From the NCBI GenBank assembly GCA_945949475.1, contig CAMFET010000001.1, positions 1 to 41,570 of the forward strand: a stretch of DNA of 41,570 nucleotides. Reading direction: 5' to 3'. Shown here piece after piece: positions 19,970-27,546 of this stretch. Under the pieces are notes generated by a model. That model was not told the DNA's origin. It did no database searches and was given only the letters and a program-made list of their open reading frames with translations. The stretch is from an uncultured Phascolarctobacterium sp. GTDB taxonomy: Bacteria > Bacillota > Negativicutes > Acidaminococcales > Acidaminococcaceae. The position numbers and the translations under genes were made by a program. Positions within the stretch are counted from its first letter, which is position 1. Each line of letters opens with the position of its first letter.

Positions 19970-20245
19970 ATGATTGACTATAAAAAGGCAGAACAGGCAA
20001 AAAGATTGCTTGATGAAAGCGGTGTAGATTATGTGCTCGCTTATCTCAACGAGGACGGCTGAGCAGCAGGACAGATACAAGGTGCTGTTTTAAAGGTTGC
20101 AGACTGCATTGTGGCTGTAATAAAGACAGTGGGCGAGTCGATTCGTGACAAGTATGGTGACAAATCGGCTATTGCAGCAGTGCACGACATAACAATGAAA
20201 GCACTGCAACTGATTTACAAAGGTGAAGATAGCAAGAAGGAGTGA
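19970..20245 (+). pseudogene. 91-codon phage gene interrupted by an in-frame TGA
   Basis: Starting at ATG 19970 (after GAGAGGTG), the frame reads MIDYKKAEQAKRLLDESG ... LNEDG, meets TGA at 20060-20062, then continues AAGQIQGAVLKVADCIVAV ... KGEDSKKE to TGA 20243-20245. Coding character is the same on both sides and no start with a Shine-Dalgarno follows the first stop, so this is one gene with a nonsense codon (most simply TGG to TGA). The truncated product would be 30 aa. Readthrough or recoding is the less likely alternative. Confidence 0.65.
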
Positions 20246-20250
20246 TAGCA

Positions 20251-20670
20251 ATGGCTAAAAATTTAATCCCTGAAATCGCTCGTATGCTCGGCGTGGAGCT
20301 GGGCGAAGAGTTTAAAATTAAGGGGTACGAGGAATGGTTCTACAAATTCGACAACGACAGGATGCTAATGTTTAAGCATAACGATGATGTAAAAATGCCT
20401 GTTGCGCCTGTTTCGGTATATGTTGCTTTTCTTGCATTGCTGAGGGGAGAATGCGAAATCGTCAAACTGCCGTGGAAACCGAAGAAAGGCGATGCTTATT
20501 ATACCTTTGAGATTTTTAGGGGTAAGTGGGTTGTTCGCTCGTTGTGGTGGACAGGAGCACCTTGCACTTATGCTTTGCTTGACAAAGGCTGGGTATTCCG
20601 CACAAAGGAAGAAGCAGAAGATGCCTTGACTAAAGTGGCTGCGGAAATGGGGGTAGAGTATGAAATCTAA
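20251..20670 (+). CDS. Hypothetical phage protein
   Basis: 139 aa. It reads like a small globular protein with a signature at the end (WVVRSLWWTGAPCTYALLDKGWVFRTKEEAEDAL). Similar Trp-rich endings occur in phage proteins of unknown role. ATG 20251 was chosen because AAGGAG lies 8 nt upstream. It overlaps the next gene by 11 nt. Confidence 0.65.
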   Translation: MAKNLIPEIARMLGVELGEEFKIKGYEEWFYKFDNDRMLMFKHNDDVKMPVAPVSVYVAFLALLRGECEIVKLPWKPKKGDAYYTFEIFRGKWVVRSLWWTGAPCTYALLDKGWVFRTKEEAEDALTKVAAEMGVEYEI

Positions 20671-20980
20671 AGCGTATTGTTTCTCCAACGCTTCAGACTA
20701 CGATATTGAAGATATATCAGAAGAAGTAACATTTGCTGAAACGGCAGGTAAAGCAAAACAAGATTTTAGCATGGAGAACGGAATCCATTACAAGGACATC
20801 AGAGTGCAGCGTGTTCCTTGGGCAGATAAATACGGTGATGTTGATAGTATTCCTGTTGAGGAATGGTTAAACCACGGTTGGTATTTTACTTGCGATACCT
20901 GCGGCGCAGAGATAGATGATATAAAAGACTTCCATGTCAATAGCAGAGGATACTGCTGCAAGAAATGTTTTAATGAGTGA
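20660..20980 (+). CDS. Zinc-ribbon-ended protein
   Basis: 106 aa. The first 70 residues are acidic and mixed (YCFSNASDYDIEDISEEVTF); the C-terminus carries CDTCGAEID ... CCKKC, a zinc ribbon. Not recognised. GGGGGTAGAG precedes the ATG. Confidence 0.65.
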   Translation: MKSKAYCFSNASDYDIEDISEEVTFAETAGKAKQDFSMENGIHYKDIRVQRVPWADKYGDVDSIPVEEWLNHGWYFTCDTCGAEIDDIKDFHVNSRGYCCKKCFNE

Positions 20981-21003
20981 GCATAAATATTAAAAGAGAA
21001 AAC

Positions 21004-21058
21004 TGCAACATGTTGCAAAAATCTCTTGTAAAAGTTGCACGTGGGGACAAAAAGTCCC
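21004..21058 (+). promoter_or_regulatory. Palindrome and hairpin in a 103-bp gap
   Basis: TGCAACATGTTGCA (21004-21017) is a perfect 14-bp palindrome. GGGAC (21044-21048) and GTCCC (21054-21058) form a small hairpin around AAAAA. Two copies of an AAAAGTTG-like motif flank the latter (21031-21037 and 21064-21070). The palindrome could be an operator; no promoter consensus is clear. Confidence 0.4.
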
Positions 21059-21083
21059 TTGAAAAAGTTGAGGTGAAGAAAAA

Positions 21084-21293
21084 ATGCTGATTAAAGTTGG
21101 GAAAAGTACATGGTTGAGACCTGGCTTAATTAATGAGTTAACAGTTATTGTTAACGAACACTTGGATATGAAGCCGTATTCTGTTTATGTTTGCACAGAA
21201 AATGAGAATTTTGAGTGGAGCGAGCATGACACTGAAGAAGAAGCAATAAAGGCCTTGAACGAGCTGGCAGAAGAAATCAACAACGCTAACTAG
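21084..21293 (+). CDS. Hypothetical small acidic phage protein
   Basis: 69 aa (LIKVGKSTWLRPGLINELTVIVNE ... EEEAIKALNELAEEINNAN), beta-rich then an acidic helix. GAGGTGAAG precedes the ATG. Not recognised. It is followed by the structured RNA region at 21303-21410. Confidence 0.6.
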   Translation: MLIKVGKSTWLRPGLINELTVIVNEHLDMKPYSVYVCTENENFEWSEHDTEEEAIKALNELAEEINNAN

Positions 21294-21302
21294 CCCTAGG
21301 GT

Positions 21303-21410
21303 GCGGCGGCTGGGTTGCCGAATGGCAGTAGATGTTAGTTGCGAATATTGATGAATATTCGTAGCGAAGCCGTATAGCTGATGTCAAGAATTCCCACGCC
21401 GCCGCTTTTT
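21303..21410 (+). ncRNA. Candidate structured RNA with 12-bp closing stem and T-run
   Basis: GCGGCGGCTGGG (21303-21314) pairs with CCCA (21393-21396) and GCCGCCGC (21398-21405), a 12-bp GC-rich stem with one bulge. Inside are TGCC/GGCA around a GAAT loop (21316-21327), a stem of 8 bp extendable to 11 (21339-21349 with 21354-21364, loop GATG), and a small AGC/GCT hairpin (21368-21379). Five T's follow the closing stem, so it also resembles an intrinsic terminator. The stretch has no ORF, and the next gene's Shine-Dalgarno starts about 5 nt later. It could be a stand-alone sRNA, a ribozyme-like element or a riboswitch/attenuator. I recognise no known class. Confidence 0.6.
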
Positions 21411-21429
21411 ATAAAAGGAGTGATACAAA

Positions 21430-21630
21430 ATGAGCAGGTTAGATAGCAAACCAGTAGATGAATTACAGTTGAAGCGCATCCGAGATTTAAATGTGGCTGC
21501 CAGATATCTTGAATACAGAATTAACGAACTGTGTCCTAAAGGCAGAGAAAGAAAAATCGCCTTACAACGGCTCGAAGAAGTTGTTATGTGGGCAAATAAA
21601 GCAATCGCTTTTGAAGATAAGGAGGAATAA
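21430..21630 (+). CDS. Acb2/Tad1-hairpin-like protein, candidate anti-CBASS/anti-Thoeris
   Basis: 66 aa, two predicted helices: RIRDLNVAARYLEYRINELCPKG, then ERKIALQRLEEVVMWANKAIAF. This helix-loop-helix with an R-x3-A-x3-LEE-x2-MWA-KAI ending resembles the Acb2/Tad1 hairpin proteins common in Firmicutes phages. Characterised members bind and sequester immune cyclic nucleotides (CBASS) or ADP-ribose-derived signals (Thoeris). AAAGGAG precedes the ATG, immediately after the structured RNA. The assignment is from motif memory; ligand and activity are unknown. Confidence 0.6.
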   Translation: MSRLDSKPVDELQLKRIRDLNVAARYLEYRINELCPKGRERKIALQRLEEVVMWANKAIAFEDKEE

Positions 21631-21632
21631 AA

Positions 21633-21995
21633 ATGTTGAAATCTTATAACCCGGCGCTGGACAGCGGTAAATGTCATGTTGTTGAGGCCACATATATGGT
21701 TTCTGACGCAAAAATTATCGTTCGCCTGCCGGTAGGCGAAGGGCACGTAGGCTTGGAAGCTTTGCAGAACAGTGGCGTTCTGGGCTCCGATTGGGTGAGC
21801 GATCTGGACGATTTTGGCGAATTTATCGACATTAAATTGGAGGGCATTAAACGCCTGAGTTACAACGATGACCTTGACAGCCTCAATGTATTTTTGGATA
21901 ATGGTGCGATTATTGACATCGCTGGCGACTATATCAGTGATTATCTGGTCAAAGTCGAGATTGTCGAGGTAAAAGAGGGTGCGGTGTTGTTATGA
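21633..21995 (+). CDS. Hypothetical phage protein
   Basis: 120 aa, only 2 nt after the Acb2-like gene, so co-translated. Beta-rich and acidic (GKCHVVEATYMVSDAKIIVRLPVGEG ... VKVEIVEVKEGAVLL). Not recognised. Its tight linkage with the Acb2-like gene makes it a possible second anti-defence factor. It overlaps the MazG-like gene by 4 nt. Confidence 0.6.
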   Translation: MLKSYNPALDSGKCHVVEATYMVSDAKIIVRLPVGEGHVGLEALQNSGVLGSDWVSDLDDFGEFIDIKLEGIKRLSYNDDLDSLNVFLDNGAIIDIAGDYISDYLVKVEIVEVKEGAVLL

Positions 21996-22318
21996 TGTCT
22001 GTTTTACACAACGCAATTTATATCCAGCGCAATCTCAGCGAGCGGGACAAGTTGGAACAGCTGGCCGAGGAATGCAGCGAGCTTAGCAAAGCTGCTTTAA
22101 AGCTCATCCGTGCTAAAGGCTTAAGCAATAACCCCACGCCGGTAAGCGTAGTGCAGGCTGAAGCTGATTTAAAAGAGGAGAGCATGGATGTTTTGGCATG
22201 CCTCATCGTGTGTGGCTACAATGTTTTCGAACTGCTGGATGAAACGGTTACCGATAACCATAAGTGGGCGCGCTGGGTAAAAAGAATTGAAACAATGCAA
22301 AAGGAGTTGAAAGAATGA
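21992..22318 (+). CDS. MazG-like NTP pyrophosphohydrolase
   Basis: 108 aa. The metal-binding motif of the all-alpha NTP-PPase fold is present: EQLAEECSELSKA, then EESMDVLACL (ExxE ... ExxD). Such phage enzymes hydrolyse (d)NTPs or alarmone-like nucleotides, cleaning the pool or blunting stress signals. ATGA coupling to both neighbours. Confidence 0.8.
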   Translation: MMSVLHNAIYIQRNLSERDKLEQLAEECSELSKAALKLIRAKGLSNNPTPVSVVQAEADLKEESMDVLACLIVCGYNVFELLDETVTDNHKWARWVKRIETMQKELKE

Positions 22319-22494
22319 GCTGCAGGCATGAAGCAAAAGTCGAGACGACTCGTTTTAAGGGTATAACACTTTATCGTATCGTCTGCAGTAAATGTAGACG
22401 CAGAACAATCTGGGCAGAATATCAAAGGCTGGCCGAGAAGTTTTTCAAAGACGGCGAGGACTGGATGTTATCAAAGAGGGGCAGAGAGCAATGA
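22315..22494 (+). CDS. 59-aa zinc-knuckle-like protein
   Basis: Starts at the ATGA overlap with the MazG-like gene and ends in an ATGA overlap with the nuclease gene. Sequence MSCRHEAKVETTRF ... VCSKCRRRTIWAEYQRL has CRH ... CSKC, which could bind zinc, and a basic helix. Not recognised. Confidence 0.6.
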   Translation: MSCRHEAKVETTRFKGITLYRIVCSKCRRRTIWAEYQRLAEKFFKDGEDWMLSKRGREQ

Positions 22495-22799
22495 CACGTT
22501 TACAAAAAAAGAATCCAGAAACAATTATCCAGAATCAGGTGAGAGAAGCTTTGCGCATGGATGGCTGGTATGTCATCCGCCACCAGCAGGGCTTAGGCTC
22601 TCATCCCGGCTTGTCTGATTTGACGGCAATCAAGGGTGGGCGTACAATCTATATCGAGATTAAGACGCCGCGTGGATATCAAAGCGAGAAACAAAAGCTA
22701 TTCCAACATGACATTGAGCAGCATGGAGGCACGTACATCTTGTGCCGGAGCTTGGAGGATATCCATCCATTCTTGACTCGTACAATGAGATTATTCTAA
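22491..22799 (+). CDS. VRR-NUC domain nuclease
   Basis: 102 aa, the complete small VRR-NUC domain: HPGLSDLTAI (D43), IEIKTPRGYQSEKQ (E56, K58, Q64, Q68). These are the catalytic positions of the PD-(D/E)XK-like VRR-NUC family, which cleaves structured DNA such as Holliday junctions. It is expected to resolve recombination or replication branches before packaging. Confidence 0.9.
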   Translation: MTRLQKKNPETIIQNQVREALRMDGWYVIRHQQGLGSHPGLSDLTAIKGGRTIYIEIKTPRGYQSEKQKLFQHDIEQHGGTYILCRSLEDIHPFLTRTMRLF

Positions 22800-22817
22800 T
22801 TAGGAGGACGCTGGTAA

Positions 22818-23198
22818 ATGAGGCGAGGCACAAAAGCATACATACACGCTGAGCTTTTAAATTATCAGCGTTCCCGAAATGAGATTGGCAGAATTTGTCG
22901 AAAGCTAGATGAGATAACCATGTTCCCTGCTTACGCCGATGATTATACATCGGAGGAGCGGATGTATCTGCAGGACCGGCTGCGTTGGCTACGTAGGATA
23001 ACAGATGCTATTGCTGCAGCCGATCAGGACATGGATGAGGAGCAGCGCGCTGTGCTCAGGCTCAAGTTTTGGAGTCAGAAGCCACGGCCAACAGACGCAG
23101 CTATTGCTCAACGGCTCAACATCAGCACGAGCACATTATATAGACGCATAGGGCAGATATACAGACATGTCGCTCAGAAGCTAGGCATGGACTTATGA
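22818..23198 (+). CDS. ArpU/RinA-like late transcription regulator
   Basis: 126 aa. A helical N-terminal half is followed by a sigma-region-4-like HTH (DEEQRAVLRLKFWSQKPRPTDAAIAQRLNISTSTLYRRIGQIYRHVAQKL, about 75-122). This size, fold and location, last early gene before terminase, are typical of ArpU/DUF722-type activators that turn on late genes. AGGAGG precedes the ATG. Its target promoter should lie in 23229-23440. Confidence 0.85.
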   Translation: MRRGTKAYIHAELLNYQRSRNEIGRICRKLDEITMFPAYADDYTSEERMYLQDRLRWLRRITDAIAAADQDMDEEQRAVLRLKFWSQKPRPTDAAIAQRLNISTSTLYRRIGQIYRHVAQKLGMDL

Positions 23199-23205
23199 CA
23201 CACAG

Positions 23206-23235
23206 GCTGGAGGTTAACACCCTCCAGCTTTTTCT
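23206..23235 (+). terminator. Intrinsic terminator after the early region
   Basis: GCTGGAGG (23206-23213) pairs with CCTCCAGC (23221-23228) around a 7-nt loop, followed by TTTTTCTTTT. It ends the early transcript 8 bp after the late regulator gene. Confidence 0.88.
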
Positions 23236-23440
23236 TTTGCCCAGAAGTTGGAAGAAACATGAGAGTTTCGCGCGCTAAACGGGTAGAGAGCAGCTGCTTT
23301 GTTTGGGATAATATTACTAGGAGTTGGGACAATGCTGTTCCCACTCACTCAAGGTACTTCCCCGAGGGGTGGGGGAGAGCAGTGGTCGGGCATCCCCGCG
23401 GTGAAACTTTTGTAAAAATTTTTGAAAACGAGGTGATGAT
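23229..23440 (+). other. Late promoter / packaging-site region without a convincing gene
   Basis: This 212-bp stretch lies between the early terminator and the small terminase. It holds an imperfect hairpin (TGGGACA/TGTTCCCA near 23323-23342), a CCCCGAGGGG palindrome near 23351, a G-rich stretch, CCCCGCGGTG near 23394, and then AT-rich DNA before the small-terminase Shine-Dalgarno. A GC-rich patch just before terS is where cos or pac sites are found. A 65-codon frame (23259-23456) has no Shine-Dalgarno and overlaps terS, so I do not call it. Confidence 0.45.
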
Positions 23441-24004
23441 ATGGCGGACACTGTAAACGCCTGGGCGAAGCTCTCGACGGATGGCCGCGTATTACTCAGC
23501 TCGTCGCAGACAGCCCATGTCTTCAATGTCAGCGGCGAAACGTTGGCAAAATGGGCGAAAAGAGGCTGTCCAAAAGAATGCCGCGGCTGGTATGACATCC
23601 AAGCCGTAATCGCTTGGCGTTATGCCGGCGAGGGAGCTGACGGCGGCGTATCAATTATGGCTGAAAAGCTTGATGCCGATAAGCGCCTGAAGCTGGCAAG
23701 GGCAGCGCTGGTAGAACAGGAGCTGCAGCTAAAGCGTGGCCAGCTGCTCAGCGCCGTACTGGTAGAAAAAGAGCTAACCGAGATATTTGATAACCTGAAA
23801 GCATCGCTGATTACCGTGGGTGACCACATCATGTCAGAGATGTACAGCCAATATCCCGAGATGGCTCCACAGGTAAGGAGGTTGATTGATGGATACATCA
23901 GAGCAGCTCTCAAAGAAGCAGCCGATAACAGAGGCAAGCTGCGAGAGCGAACAGGACGCCTTAACAAGAATCCAGTTGGACGTCCTCGAAAACGTCCTAA
24001 ATAA
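23441..24004 (+). CDS. terS: Terminase small subunit
   Basis: 187 aa. The N-terminal HTH (SSSQTAHVFNVSGETLAKWAKRGCPKE) resembles the Nu1-type DNA-recognition domain. A long helical region follows (DADKRLKLARAALVEQELQLKRGQLLSAVLVEKELTEIF), then a basic tail (GRPRKRPK). It recognises the packaging site and loads the large subunit. GAGGTGATGAT precedes the ATG. Its last 116 nt overlap the large-subunit gene. Confidence 0.88.
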   Translation: MADTVNAWAKLSTDGRVLLSSSQTAHVFNVSGETLAKWAKRGCPKECRGWYDIQAVIAWRYAGEGADGGVSIMAEKLDADKRLKLARAALVEQELQLKRGQLLSAVLVEKELTEIFDNLKASLITVGDHIMSEMYSQYPEMAPQVRRLIDGYIRAALKEAADNRGKLRERTGRLNKNPVGRPRKRPK

Positions 24005-25760
24005 CGCACTCCTTGCCTTGAAACCTGAAGACCCGATGAGGGTATCAGAGTGGGCGGCGAAATACCGCTACATGGGAGCCAACGAGACATCCCGCCCTGG
24101 TCCGTGGCGAAATGAAATCGTACCTTATCTGGTCGATATCATGGACAGCCTCAATAAAGATGGCATTGAGCAGATAACATTCCTGAAGCCTACGCAGGTA
24201 GGCGGAACAGAATGCGGCATCAACATCTTGGGCTATATCATCTCCCAAGCTCCCTGCCGTGTTATGTACGTCCTGCCGAATAAGGACGCGCTGGAAGATT
24301 TTTCGCAGGACAGATTGCAAAAGGTGCTCACCAGCAACGAATGCTTTCATGGCAAATTCGAGGCAACTAACAGCAAGAATGCCATGCTGCGTTATGCTGG
24401 CGGTTTCTGTAAATTCGGCAGCGCTCAATCTCCGACCGACCTCGCTTCGTGGTCCGTTCCGGTAATCGTGCTGGACGAAATCGACAAATTCCCGAAGATG
24501 TCCGGCAAAGAAGCGTCCCCGCTGAAGCTGGCGGAAGAAAGAACTAAGAACTGGTCAGGCAAGAAGAAGATGTTTTTCTGGTCGACTCCGACTCTGAAGA
24601 CAGGCCACATCTACCAGCTCTATGAAGCTGCAGACGTGCGCTATGAATATAACGTCCCTTGTCCGCATTGCGGAAAAATGCAGCCGTTTAAATGGAAATA
24701 CGTCAAATTTGACGCTCATCAGCCTGCGACTGTTGTTGAACACAACACACATTATGAGTGTTGTTACTGTAAAGGCGTTATTACCGATAAGGATAAGCCA
24801 GACATGCTTAATAAAGGGCGATGGCTGCCGACCAACGAATGTGAGGGCCAGCCGCGCAGCGTAGCGTATGCGCTCAACTCCCTTTATAGTCCGTGGGTAT
24901 CCTTTGGCAAGATGGCAGCGGAATTTATCAGATCTAAAAACGACCCGCTGCTGCTCATGAACTTTGTCAACTCATGGCTTGGTGAACCATGGGAGAGCAA
25001 ATCGGCTGTCATGGAAGCCGATATCGTCCTGAAGCATAAAACTGACTGTCCTATGTATGTTGTGCCGGATTGGTGTCAGCTGCTTACCGGCGGCGTCGAT
25101 GTCCAAAAAGGTTATCTCTATTGGCAGATTGACTGCTGGGGACCGGGCATAACGTCCCAGCGCCTTGCCTATGGTAAATGTATTGGTTGGGACGAGCTGG
25201 AAAAGGTTATGGATACAATCTGGACCGGAGAGGATGGAAAGTCACAGTATCAGGTCTGCATTTATGGAATTGATACAGGGTTCCGGACCGAGGAGGTCTA
25301 CGATTACTGCTGGAAACATCAGGGCGTAGCGTTCCCAGTCAAGGGCTCATCCGTCCACATGGCCGCATACTTGCGCCCAACCAACATCGAGCCGAGGATG
25401 CCGGGCAGAACGCCGCTGCAGCTATGGATTGTTAACACCGACCAATATAAAAACGAAATTGCCCAGCGACTTGAAATGCCAATAGGCCGCGGCAGCTGGA
25501 TGCTCAACGCTGATTGCGATTTAGAGTATGCTGAGCAAATCACCTCAGAGCATAGGGTAATGGATGACAAAGGTCGCGAAACGTGGAAACCGAAGACCAG
25601 CGCCAAACAGAACCATCTGTGGGACTGCTCCGTCTACTCCTTTGCTGTTGCTGATTTGGTCAACATGAGGGCGCTGCAGGATGTTATTATCGACGATACG
25701 CCGATGGAAGCCGATGCTCCGGAAGAAACAGTCTTGCCGGAGCCGGGATTTACGATTTAG
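23889..25760 (+). CDS. terL: Terminase large subunit (lambda gpA family)
   Basis: 623 aa. GpA-type packaging ATPase/nuclease: Walker-A-like LKPTQVGGTE (99-108), Walker B VIVLDEID (192-199), and a zinc-ribbon-like CPHCG ... CCYC segment after the ATPase. ATG 23889 lies 6-7 nt after AAGGAGG (23876-23882); TTG 23886 is the alternative. It therefore begins inside terS, an unusually long overlap. It translocates DNA into the prohead and cuts at cos. Confidence 0.96.
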   Translation: MDTSEQLSKKQPITEASCESEQDALTRIQLDVLENVLNNALLALKPEDPMRVSEWAAKYRYMGANETSRPGPWRNEIVPYLVDIMDSLNKDGIEQITFLKPTQVGGTECGINILGYIISQAPCRVMYVLPNKDALEDFSQDRLQKVLTSNECFHGKFEATNSKNAMLRYAGGFCKFGSAQSPTDLASWSVPVIVLDEIDKFPKMSGKEASPLKLAEERTKNWSGKKKMFFWSTPTLKTGHIYQLYEAADVRYEYNVPCPHCGKMQPFKWKYVKFDAHQPATVVEHNTHYECCYCKGVITDKDKPDMLNKGRWLPTNECEGQPRSVAYALNSLYSPWVSFGKMAAEFIRSKNDPLLLMNFVNSWLGEPWESKSAVMEADIVLKHKTDCPMYVVPDWCQLLTGGVDVQKGYLYWQIDCWGPGITSQRLAYGKCIGWDELEKVMDTIWTGEDGKSQYQVCIYGIDTGFRTEEVYDYCWKHQGVAFPVKGSSVHMAAYLRPTNIEPRMPGRTPLQLWIVNTDQYKNEIAQRLEMPIGRGSWMLNADCDLEYAEQITSEHRVMDDKGRETWKPKTSAKQNHLWDCSVYSFAVADLVNMRALQDVIIDDTPMEADAPEETVLPEPGFTI

Positions 25761-25769
25761 GAGGGCGCT

Positions 25770-26003
25770 ATGGCGACTATTGAGGAATTAGAGCGCCGCC
25801 GGGTTGAGGTTGATGCTGCTATCAGCAATATTATGCGTACAGGCCAGATGGTCCAGACGCGTAACGGCAGAGTGGAGCATGCCAACCTTGCGGCTCTGCG
25901 CGAAGAACGCGCAGCCATAGAAAAAGAGCTTGCTGATGCTCAGAGCTATGGCAGCTCCGGCGAAAGCTGGGGCACAAAGATGTCATTTTATGGGAGGGGT
26001 TGA
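25770..26003 (+). CDS. gpW-like head-tail joining protein
   Basis: 77 aa, in the same place and of similar size as lambda gpW. It has the pattern EELERRRVEVDAAISNIMRTGQMVQTRNGRVEHANLAALREERAAIEKEL, followed by SYG...FYGRG. gpW binds below the portal and stabilises DNA in the head before tail attachment. GGAGGGCGCT precedes the ATG. Confidence 0.85.
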   Translation: MATIEELERRRVEVDAAISNIMRTGQMVQTRNGRVEHANLAALREERAAIEKELADAQSYGSSGESWGTKMSFYGRG

Positions 26004-26007
26004 GGAT

Positions 26008-27546
26008 ATGTCCAAAAATCAAAGAAACCCCACCTTTATGGAACGTCTGGAAAATGGGATTGACCAGGCTATCAGCGTGCTGTCGCCGCGATGGGGTGCG
26101 GAAAGACGTGCTTATCGTGCGCAAATGCGTCTGGCTGCAGCTTATGAGGCTGTGCCAAAATGGCGTAATAGCGCTGACTGGGTGCCCGTAGACGGAAAAG
26201 GCGAGGCCTTAAACGCCCCCAACCGTGATATGGCGAGGGCGAAAGCCCGCCACCTTGAGCGGAACAGTGAATTAATTAACAGCATCATCAACGCTTTCGA
26301 GCGTAACGTTGTCGGAAAAGGCTTTAATCTGCAGCTGCGGACCGATAACCAGGACTGGAATAATGCGATTGAAGCGCTATGGGCTGATTGGAGCCGTCCC
26401 GGCAACTGTGATGTGACCGGCAGATTTTGTCTGACGGAAATTTTAAAGCTGATTGTTCGCCGTCGCATCGTCGACGGCGGCATATTGGCGCTGAAAGTGA
26501 CTGACAAGAGCAGCGATATACCGTACAGGCTGCAGCTCATCGAGGTTGATAACCTCAAAGGCCCCGGCGAGGTCAAATCGCCTGCCGGAAACGCCATTAT
26601 CGGCGGCATTGAAGTAAACAAATACGGCAAGCCGCTTAATTACTATATTGAGCAGGCCACAGCCGACATCACAACTGTTGCGGAAATCGAAACTGTTAAG
26701 GCTGACAGAGTGTTTTATTTGTCGACCACCTCCAGACCGAGTGAAGTGAGGGAAATCTCACCGCTGACACGAGCGCTGGATGATGTGCATGATCTTGAGG
26801 AGTTTTTTGACGCCGTAGCGTTTAAACAAAAAATTAACGCTGCCATTGCGGTATTTATCACGACTCAAAAAGATGCTGGCTCAACTTTTGGCCGTTCCTT
26901 AGCTCCCAAGGGAGAAAAGGACAGCAACGGCAAGCCTGCCGGAACGCGCATTGACTCAGGCTCAATCAAATATTTGGAGCCAGGGCAGGATGTGCGCAGC
27001 ATCGTGCCGTCTGGCCAAAGCTCTGAGCTTAATGATTATAACCTTGCTGTAAGCCGTCGCATCGGCGCTGGCCACAATCTCTCCTATGAGATGATGACAA
27101 GGGATGTTAGCAAGGTAAATTACTCCAGCGCCCGTCAGAACCTGCTCGAAGATTGGAAGACTTTTGCCGATGAGCAAAATTACATCATTGAGCATTTTCT
27201 GGATTTTGTGCTGGAAGATGTTGTCACCGCGGCCTACCTTGCCGGAAAACTCAAAAATGCTCCTAAGGATTTTATGACTAACAGGCAAAAATACCTTAAG
27301 CATGAATTTATCGGCCAAGGCCTGCCGTGGATTGACCCGCTGAAAGAGGCTCAGGCTAATCAGGTGATGCTGGCTACCGGTCAGACCACGCTCAAGGACA
27401 TTTACGCAAAAAAAGGTAAGGATTGGGAAGAAGAAGTCGCCCAGCTTGCCCTTGAAAGAGAAAAAACTAAGGAGCTTGGCTTGGTGAGCGAAGCTCCGGT
27501 AACTGTGAAAGGTGATGATGGCGATGGAAGAAAATCAGAAGAATGA
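26008..27546 (+). CDS. Portal protein (lambda gpB family)
   Basis: 512 aa. It has hallmarks of the lambda-type portal: DWVPVDGKGEALNAPNRDMARAKARHLERNSELINSIINAFERNVVGKGFNL near the N-terminus, and LSYEMMTRDVSKVNYSSARQNLLEDWKTF in the clip/wing region. ATG 26008 follows GTTGAGG; the frame extends upstream but over the gpW gene. Dodecamers form the DNA channel and head vertex. Confidence 0.95.
   Translation: MSKNQRNPTFMERLENGIDQAISVLSPRWGAERRAYRAQMRLAAAYEAVPKWRNSADWVPVDGKGEALNAPNRDMARAKARHLERNSELINSIINAFERNVVGKGFNLQLRTDNQDWNNAIEALWADWSRPGNCDVTGRFCLTEILKLIVRRRIVDGGILALKVTDKSSDIPYRLQLIEVDNLKGPGEVKSPAGNAIIGGIEVNKYGKPLNYYIEQATADITTVAEIETVKADRVFYLSTTSRPSEVREISPLTRALDDVHDLEEFFDAVAFKQKINAAIAVFITTQKDAGSTFGRSLAPKGEKDSNGKPAGTRIDSGSIKYLEPGQDVRSIVPSGQSSELNDYNLAVSRRIGAGHNLSYEMMTRDVSKVNYSSARQNLLEDWKTFADEQNYIIEHFLDFVLEDVVTAAYLAGKLKNAPKDFMTNRQKYLKHEFIGQGLPWIDPLKEAQANQVMLATGQTTLKDIYAKKGKDWEEEVAQLALEREKTKELGLVSEAPVTVKGDDGDGRKSEE

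Noticed and set aside
21378..21405. CTGATG in the structured RNA as a hammerhead ribozyme core
   Set aside because: The required GAAA box and cleavage triplet are not in the correct places relative to stems.
23259..23456. 65-codon ORF before terS
   Set aside because: No Shine-Dalgarno, overlaps terS, and covers palindromic DNA more likely to be regulatory or packaging sequence.
25930..26007. Upstream extension of the portal protein
   Set aside because: It overlaps the gpW-like gene; ATG 26008 fits the portal family N-terminus.
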